Shown one piece after another: positions 6,331-11,092 of a DNA stretch of 11,092 nt. The notes under the pieces are model-generated. The model did no database searches and was not told the DNA's origin. It saw only the letters and a list, made by a program, of their open reading frames with translations. The DNA comes from Rickettsiales bacterium (lineage in GTDB: Bacteria > Pseudomonadota > Alphaproteobacteria > Rickettsiales > UBA3002). The number at the start of each line of letters is the position of its first letter. The stretch's first letter is position 1. The position numbers and the translations under genes are program-made. The stretch spans positions 1-11,092 of the forward strand of contig CANEUT010000041.1 in NCBI GenBank assembly GCA_947441895.1. Reading direction: 5' to 3'.

Positions 6331-8034
6331 GTGTCGATGCGGTTGAACGTTAAGCAGTTTAAGTCAGGCCGGCGCTCAAAAACATCGCATAGCGGTGGAG
6401 CCGATAAGTCGGGCAAGGAACGCTTTGTCTTGTTTATTGGTGATGAGGGCGGCATTCTTGTTTACATGCACGGCGTGAAAGTGGTGCGCCGTTTGTTTGC
6501 GCCGTCGCCCCAGCCATCGCATACCGAGGCGATGATCGATCTGGTTCGCTCGCACCCCGCTGTGCCGGTCCATGTGTTGGCTGATGTTCTTGATCAGCAG
6601 TATGTGCGGCAAACCTTCCCCCCCGTCAGCCAGTTTTCGGTGGGTGGACTGGTAAAGCGTCGATTGGGACGAGATTTTCAGACGGAAGATTTAAAGGGTT
6701 CCATCGCGCTTGGACGCGATAAAACCGGCCGTAAAGAATGGCATTATTTGTTGATTGCCTTGGCTAAAACGCCATTGGTGAGTGCGTGGCTTGATTTATT
6801 GGTTGAGCTGCCCAATGAATTTGGTGGCGTTTATTTGGCCCCGATAGAGGCCACTAATTATTTGGCCATGCTGCATAAGGCCAAGGGCAATATGAATGTG
6901 AAATCGTGGCAATTGATGGTTTCGCACAATAAAGTTTCTGGCTTTCGTCAAATAGTGGCGCAAGATGGAAAGCTTGTTTTTACCCGCGTCAGCCAAGCGA
7001 TTGATGATGGCATTCCGGCTGTTATTGCCGGCAATATCGAACAAGAAATTCTGAATACGCTTGAATATTTACGTCGCCTTGGATTTCAAGATAACACAGG
7101 TCTCGATGCAACCGTTATCGTGGCGCAAGACGTCAAAGACCTATTAGACATAAAGCGCTTTGGATTCTCAACGAATTATGTGCTTTCACCGCTTGATGTT
7201 GCGGATGCGCTGGATTTAGAGCAGGCGGCGCTTTCAGCGGATCGCTTTGGCGACGTGGTGATGGCTTCGGCGTTTGCTGTTTCCAAGAAGCGTGTGTTGC
7301 GTTTTTCAACTGCCTATGCGGATGCTCTTGCGAAGCTTTATCTGGGCCGCAAAGCAGTGCGCGCAGGCATGTTTCTCTTTGCGGGGATTTTTATTGCCTT
7401 GTCGCTGCAAAGTGTGGTTCTGGCTATTGGTGCGAACACTTCTGCTTCACGTACGGATGATGCACGACGCGCGGTGCAGGGTGATATTCTGAGCTTGCGC
7501 AAACTGGTGAATGGACTCGATAAAGATGTGGCCTTTAAAACAGCCGTGGTTGGTACGTATGGCGCGTATCTCAAAGATATTCATCCGCCCTTAGAGTTTG
7601 CGCGCGAGCTTGCACCATTACTGGGTAGTGAAGAGCGCATTGTTTCATATGAATGGAGGAATGCATTGTCCTCCGTCAGTGGTAATACGGCATCGGCTAG
7701 TCCTGCGGGACAAAATGCAACCTTGCCACTGGAAATGAAGGTAGAGTTTTCGTTCGATGGCCAATATCAGGATATTGAAGCGCTGACGCGTTCTGCCAAA
7801 ACATTGGTGAGCATGTTGCAAGAGAAAATGCCACGCTATGAAGTATCGACCGATGTCTACCCCTGGCTGAAAGACAGCGAAAAGAATATGGAAGTCTCGC
7901 TCGATCAGGTGCAGGTTTCCAGCCCAATTCCTGAAGGAAAAAATAAGCTGACCGTTGTTTTTCGTGGGCCCCGTAAGGAAGGCGTAGCCAAGAATGCTGC
8001 GGCTGCAACTCCACCGTTGGGGATGCCGCGATGA
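6331..8034 (+). CDS. Putative fused PilM-PilN-like (GspL-like) pilus alignment protein
   Basis: A 567-residue bitopic membrane protein. It has a cytoplasmic region of about 340 residues beginning RFVLFIGDEGGILVYMHG, one membrane helix (about 344-367), a heptad-like segment (about 370-402), and a periplasmic region with a possible ferredoxin-like fold (about 465-548). The order of cytoplasmic domain, helix and small periplasmic domain is that of GspL, or of PilM joined to PilN. The GVYLAPIEATNYL stretch (166-178) resembles the middle of actin-like PilM/GspL domains, but no clear signature was recognised, so the assignment rests on architecture and position after pilC. The start is uncertain. 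The frame opens with GTG directly after the preceding stop, and an ATG two codons later (6337) with nearby AGGTG is an alternative. The stop overlaps the next gene by ATGA. Confidence 0.6.
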   Translation: MSMRLNVKQFKSGRRSKTSHSGGADKSGKERFVLFIGDEGGILVYMHGVKVVRRLFAPSPQPSHTEAMIDLVRSHPAVPVHVLADVLDQQYVRQTFPPVSQFSVGGLVKRRLGRDFQTEDLKGSIALGRDKTGRKEWHYLLIALAKTPLVSAWLDLLVELPNEFGGVYLAPIEATNYLAMLHKAKGNMNVKSWQLMVSHNKVSGFRQIVAQDGKLVFTRVSQAIDDGIPAVIAGNIEQEILNTLEYLRRLGFQDNTGLDATVIVAQDVKDLLDIKRFGFSTNYVLSPLDVADALDLEQAALSADRFGDVVMASAFAVSKKRVLRFSTAYADALAKLYLGRKAVRAGMFLFAGIFIALSLQSVVLAIGANTSASRTDDARRAVQGDILSLRKLVNGLDKDVAFKTAVVGTYGAYLKDIHPPLEFARELAPLLGSEERIVSYEWRNALSSVSGNTASASPAGQNATLPLEMKVEFSFDGQYQDIEALTRSAKTLVSMLQEKMPRYEVSTDVYPWLKDSEKNMEVSLDQVQVSSPIPEGKNKLTVVFRGPRKEGVAKNAAAATPPLGMPR

Positions 8035-8702
8035 ATAAATACAAAAGACTTCAGCAAGATTTAATTAAGCGCGGTATCTCTGCGCTGGCAGTTGTTTTTG
8101 GGTTTGCGCTGCTTTATTTTGCAGCGAGTGAATTTGAGGCAGGGGGAGAAAAAGCAAAGGCCGATGCGGAAAGTACGCTTGCGCGTGATAAAGCGCAAGT
8201 GGCTAACCTCAAAAATCAGCTGACGCAGTCGAGCACGGCAGAAAAGCAGTTTGTTGATATTAGTCTGGAGCATGAGAATCCTGATTTTGAGGCCAATAAC
8301 GAAGCGATAAAGAATTGGCTGCGGATGGCCAAAACCCAATATCGTTTCTCAAATGATTTTAAGTTGAGCATCACCCCTGAAAAGCCGACCGATAAAACAG
8401 AACTGAGCGGATTGGCTTACGATGTAACCATTCGTCCTGAAATGAAGCTCGAGTTTCAGGCCATGTCTGACATGCATGTCTTCTCATTCATCAAAGATTT
8501 TGTAAAACAAGCGCCCGGTGTCGTTCGTATTGATGGGCTAAGCTTGAAACGTAAAGGCGACATGAATAATGCGACTCTTAGCCAGATGAATGCAGGGCAA
8601 TTGATCTTCCTGGTTGATGCAAATGTTAAATTTAGTTGGATTGGTATTTCTCCTAAAGAAGGCAAAGCCGAAACACCCGCCACGCAGGAGCAGCCCAAAT
8701 AA
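8031..8702 (+). CDS. PilO/GspM-like inner-membrane protein
   Basis: A 223-residue bitopic protein. It has a short basic cytoplasmic end (MNKYKRLQQDLIKRG), one membrane helix (about 15-32), a charged helical segment likely to be a coiled coil (about 38-78), and an alpha/beta periplasmic domain (about 125-205) that may be ferredoxin-like. This layout and the position after the PilM/N-like gene match PilO or GspM, which pair with PilN/GspL to link the cytoplasmic platform to the outer-membrane pore. No diagnostic motif was recognised, so the call is structural. ATGA overlap with the upstream gene, and TAATG overlap with the next. The C-terminus is low complexity (EGKAETPATQEQPK). Confidence 0.55.
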   Translation: MNKYKRLQQDLIKRGISALAVVFGFALLYFAASEFEAGGEKAKADAESTLARDKAQVANLKNQLTQSSTAEKQFVDISLEHENPDFEANNEAIKNWLRMAKTQYRFSNDFKLSITPEKPTDKTELSGLAYDVTIRPEMKLEFQAMSDMHVFSFIKDFVKQAPGVVRIDGLSLKRKGDMNNATLSQMNAGQLIFLVDANVKFSWIGISPKEGKAETPATQEQPK

Positions 8703-9634
8703 TGCGCTCTTTCAATTATATTTCCGGTGCTACGATGTTGATGTTGGTGGTGTTGGCCGCGCCCTTGCCGTGTTTTTCTCAGACCACAACCGAAGGCCAG
8801 CTGCCATCCTTGCCGGCGGCAGTGCCCGACGCCCAGCTGCCTGCGACCACGATTAATGCGATACCGCCCGTTACGGTGTCACCAACCAATGCCGAGCCTG
8901 CCACGCCAGAAAATGTTCCTTATATCGCGATGCCTGCCGTACCCAAGGGCAGCCGTTTTTCATTTGGAGATTCTGATGTGAGCATTTTATTTTTGCCTTC
9001 GCAAACGCAGGTGATGAAACAGGCGCTCACGAATTATGAAAGTCGTCCTGTACGTGCTGCGCCAACGGAGAAAGCACTAGAGCCCACATTAACGCTCGAT
9101 GTGGTGGCTGCACCGAATATTACCGAGCCAGAGAAATATCCTGTGTTTTACCTCAGTAGCATTGTCTATCATGGTCCCGGTGATTGGTCATTATGGCTGA
9201 GTGGGCATAAAATTACTTCGGTAAAAAATTTAACCGATGTCACGGTGACCAGTGTTTCTGCGGACCGTGCATCGTTTGTCTGGAAACCCGCTTATGCCGA
9301 AGCGCTGACGCTGCGTATGCAGAATAAAACATTTGCAGCAACCGATAAGGTAAAAAACAGACTGGCAGCCAATCAAAGTAGTAGCTACTCCGAAAATAAT
9401 GGTCAGGTTTCGTTCACATTAAAAACGAATCAGACATTTGCCGTTGGTTATTTCAATACGTTTGAAGGCTATATAGAAAGTCCAAAACTTGAAGCAGCCT
9501 TACCAGTCTCCGCCGCGTCGTCGGCGCCCGCTGCATCGTCGGTGCCTGCTGCGGTGCCGAATCTACCCAATGGATTAGATGATGTGCTCAAACAAAAAAC
9601 TGTCTATGATGTGATTAAGGCAAAGGGAGAATAA
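8702..9634 (+). CDS. Secreted periplasmic protein in the pilP position, possible GspC/PilP-like homology region
   Basis: A 310-residue protein not recognised as a known family. It has an N-terminal signal peptide (hydrophobic about 9-22, possible cleavage after PCFS). The residues before Cys24 do not form a lipobox. A proline- and alanine-rich linker (about 33-82) follows. Residues 146-196 (VFYLSSIVYHGPGDWSLWLS and onward) show the strand pattern of GspC, PilP and GspB homology regions: a short beta segment, an inner glycine turn, then V..VS.D...F.W. That resemblance is weak. Residues 265-287 are Ala/Ser/Pro-rich. The conserved-looking C-terminus GLDDVLKQKTVYDVIKAKGE may contact a partner. 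Ribosome site AGGAG at 8686-8690. It would suit a periplasmic link between the PilN/PilO-like proteins and a secretin encoded elsewhere. Confidence 0.5.
   Translation: MRSFNYISGATMLMLVVLAAPLPCFSQTTTEGQLPSLPAAVPDAQLPATTINAIPPVTVSPTNAEPATPENVPYIAMPAVPKGSRFSFGDSDVSILFLPSQTQVMKQALTNYESRPVRAAPTEKALEPTLTLDVVAAPNITEPEKYPVFYLSSIVYHGPGDWSLWLSGHKITSVKNLTDVTVTSVSADRASFVWKPAYAEALTLRMQNKTFAATDKVKNRLAANQSSSYSENNGQVSFTLKTNQTFAVGYFNTFEGYIESPKLEAALPVSAASSAPAASSVPAAVPNLPNGLDDVLKQKTVYDVIKAKGE
9515..9550 (+). repeat. Two 18-base tandem repeats coding Ala/Ser/Pro
   Basis: Two adjacent 18-base units (9515-9532 and 9533-9550) agree at 15 of 18 positions and encode ASSAPA and ASSVPA. They form the flexible low-complexity linker before the C-terminus of the secreted protein. 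Such short in-frame repeats commonly vary in number between strains. Confidence 0.7.
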
Positions 9635-9637
9635 GCA

Positions 9638-10396
9638 ATGACGACAAACCCACCATTTCCTCCCCTTGTTATTGATGCCGTCAGCAAATCATATGGCACG
9701 CATCAGGTGCTGAATGATATTTCGTTCGCGTTGAATCCCGGTGAAATTTTTGGGCTGATTGGGCTGAACGGCGCTGGTAAGACCACGCTTATTAAGATTC
9801 TGCTTGATCTGGCCGATGCTAATAGCGGTCAGGCGCGTATTTTTGGGGAGCCTTGCGAAACTGTCAAAGCGCGTGAGCTGGTATCGTATTTGCCAGAGAA
9901 ATTTTCGCCATCGCGCTATTTAAAAGGGTATGAGCATTTGGCGCTTGCACTTTCCTATTACGGCAAGAAACTGGATGAAGAAAAAGCCTGTCAACTTGCA
10001 GTTAACCTTGACTTGGACCCGAAAGTGCTCAGCCGTAAAGTGGGTGGGTATTCGAAGGGTATGGGACAAAAATTGGGACTTATTGGGGCGTTTATGGTGG
10101 ATCAGCCATTCATGATTTTGGATGAGCCGATGAGTGGCCTTGACCCGCGCGCACGCATTAAATTGAAAGACACCATGCTGGCTGCAAAAGCAGCAGGAAA
10201 AACGCTGTTCTTCAGTTCACATATTCTATCAGACATCGATGAAATCTGCGATCGCATTGGCATTATTCATGACAGCAAGTTAGTTTATTTGGGAACGGCC
10301 GCTGAGTTTAAGCCCACCTTCAACGAAGAGAGCCTGGAGCGTGCATTTCTGAAGGCGATTGGTGAAAAAACAAGCACCACACGTATCGCGGCCTAG
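9638..10396 (+). CDS. ABC transporter ATP-binding protein, orphan in the pilus operon
   Basis: A 252-residue nucleotide-binding subunit of the ABC-2 exporter type. It shows Walker A GLNGAGKTT (42-50), a Q-loop region SYLPEKFS (83-90) with Glu in place of Gln, and a signature region GGYSKGMGQKLGLI (136-149) whose YSKGM replaces LSGGQ as in many ABC-2 ATPases. Walker B FMILDEP (158-164), D-loop SGLD (166-169) and switch His195 (SSHILSD) follow. All catalytic residues are present, so it should hydrolyse ATP. Ribosome site AGGGAGA (9624-9630) lies within the end of the preceding gene, three bases separate the two genes, and coupling is likely. No permease gene follows, and the next gene converges. 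Myxococcus PilH, an ABC ATPase needed for pilus formation, is a functional precedent, not a proven relative. Confidence 0.9.
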   Translation: MTTNPPFPPLVIDAVSKSYGTHQVLNDISFALNPGEIFGLIGLNGAGKTTLIKILLDLADANSGQARIFGEPCETVKARELVSYLPEKFSPSRYLKGYEHLALALSYYGKKLDEEKACQLAVNLDLDPKVLSRKVGGYSKGMGQKLGLIGAFMVDQPFMILDEPMSGLDPRARIKLKDTMLAAKAAGKTLFFSSHILSDIDEICDRIGIIHDSKLVYLGTAAEFKPTFNEESLERAFLKAIGEKTSTTRIAA

Positions 10397-10399
10397 CGT

Positions 10400-11092
10400 T
10401 TAAAAATCATCATTGTTTTTAATGGCTAAAGACGGCTGAACAATGCTGTTACGTTTAATATTCACTTCTTTTCCACCTGGGCGACTGAGGCCTTTGCTGT
10501 GGCTAATTTGCAGGCGCAAATTCGATGGGCTGTCGGATTCGGCAATCGCTACTTCTTCGCTAATGATGCCGCGTGTATAGAGATCGAGTAAGCATTGATC
10601 GAATGTTTGCATGCCGTCGTGGCTACCTTTTTCAATCAACTCACGAAGCTGGCGCACTTTTCCCTCTTCAATTAAATTTGTGATAAGTCCCTGGTTGAGC
10701 ATGACTTCGAGTGCAAGTACGCGATTGCCATCCATGGTGGTGAGAAGGCGCTGTGAAAGCACGGCGCGTAAGTTAAGTGATAAATTTACCAAAATTTGGT
10801 GGTGGCGTTCTTCAGGGAAGAAATTGAGCACACGTTCGATGGCTTGGCTGGAATTGTTGGCGTGAATCGTTGCAATACACAAGTGGCTGGTTTCGGCAAA
10901 GTAAATGGCTTGTTCCATCACCTCGCGGTCGCGCACTTCACCAATCACAATCAGGTCTGGTCGTTGGCGCAGCGCATTCTTAAGGGCAATGGCATAAGAA
11001 TAGGTGTCGAGCCCTACATCGCGTTGGCTGATGATACATTGGTTGTGGCGATGAACAAATTCGATGGGGTCTTCGACCGTTACAATATGGCC
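10400..11092 (-). CDS. PilT/PilU-family pilus retraction ATPase, partial (N-terminus beyond right edge)
   Basis: The C-terminal 230 residues of a twitching-motility ATPase that depolymerises type IV pili. The frame is open to the right edge. It reads the Asp box VTVEDPIEF, the conserved segment ALKNALRQRPDLIVIGEVRD containing Walker B, and the His box AETSHLCIATIHANN, followed by NFFPEER and LSLNLRAVLSQRL. There are no zinc-binding cysteine pairs, which separates it from PilB. NFFPEER and the C-terminal GMQTFDQCLLDLY followed by SPSNLRLQI resemble PilU more than PilT. The last ~30 residues, after LRLQI, are an unmatched polar tail. Walker A must lie outside the window. The gene converges on the ABC ATPase gene with only three bases between the stops, and no terminator is visible. 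Confidence 0.88.
   Translation of the reverse strand, partial: GHIVTVEDPIEFVHRHNQCIISQRDVGLDTYSYAIALKNALRQRPDLIVIGEVRDREVMEQAIYFAETSHLCIATIHANNSSQAIERVLNFFPEERHHQILVNLSLNLRAVLSQRLLTTMDGNRVLALEVMLNQGLITNLIEEGKVRQLRELIEKGSHDGMQTFDQCLLDLYTRGIISEEVAIAESDSPSNLRLQISHSKGLSRPGGKEVNIKRNSIVQPSLAIKNNDDF

Noticed and set aside
8741..8779. Lipoprotein signal at Cys24 of the secreted protein, as in PilP
   Set aside because: The residues before the cysteine are PLP, which do not fit a lipobox; ordinary signal peptidase cleavage is more likely.
9883..9906. Glu instead of Gln at the Q-loop of the ABC ATPase as a sign of inactivity
   Set aside because: YLPE is common among functional ABC-2 type ATPases, and the Walker A, Walker B and switch His are intact.

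Overview
The window looks like a piece of chromosome from a Gram-negative proteobacterium, most likely an alphaproteobacterium of intermediate GC. The grounds are a System I (Ccm) cytochrome c maturation locus, a type IV pilus or type II secretion-like inner-membrane assembly locus, and a double-hairpin palindrome of the GTCATCCCGAAC...GTTCAGCATGAC type. From memory, that palindrome family is common in alphaproteobacterial intergenic regions. The exact lineage cannot be read from the sequence.

Left part (1-2991, minus strand): a compact cytochrome c maturation operon, read right to left as ccmD (42 aa, short and easily missed), ccmE, ccmF and ccmG. The last gene runs off the left edge. ccmD/ccmE and ccmE/ccmF overlap by ATGA, which implies translational coupling. 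ccmF and ccmG are separated by about 134 bases that hold the palindromic repeat. CcmE carries heme, CcmF is the heme-handling and ligase membrane protein, CcmG is a membrane-tethered thioredoxin-like reductant for apocytochrome c, and CcmD assists heme-loaded CcmE. The ccmA, ccmB and ccmC genes expected before ccmD are absent; a divergent promoter region lies there instead.

Middle (2992-3157): a divergent intergenic region with a plausible extended -10 promoter for the rightward operon and a small GC-rich inverted repeat.

Right part (3158-10396, plus strand): a tightly packed operon of six genes. They are a PilB/GspE-type assembly ATPase, a PilC/GspF-type inner-membrane platform protein, a 567 aa protein that appears to join a PilM-like actin-fold domain to a PilN/GspL-like membrane and periplasmic part, a PilO/GspM-like protein, a secreted periplasmic protein with a possible GspC/PilP-like homology region, and an ABC transporter ATPase with no permease beside it. 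A PilT/PilU-family retraction ATPase, closest in motif pattern to PilU, converges from the right (10400 to the right edge, minus strand, N-terminus missing). Its presence favours a type IV pilus over a plain type II secretion system. No pilin, prepilin peptidase or secretin gene lies in the window.

The most unusual points are the diverged pilus alignment module (a fused PilM-PilN-like protein with unfamiliar PilO and PilP-position partners) and its coupling to an orphan ABC ATPase. No RNA genes, CRISPR arrays or insertion sequences were seen.
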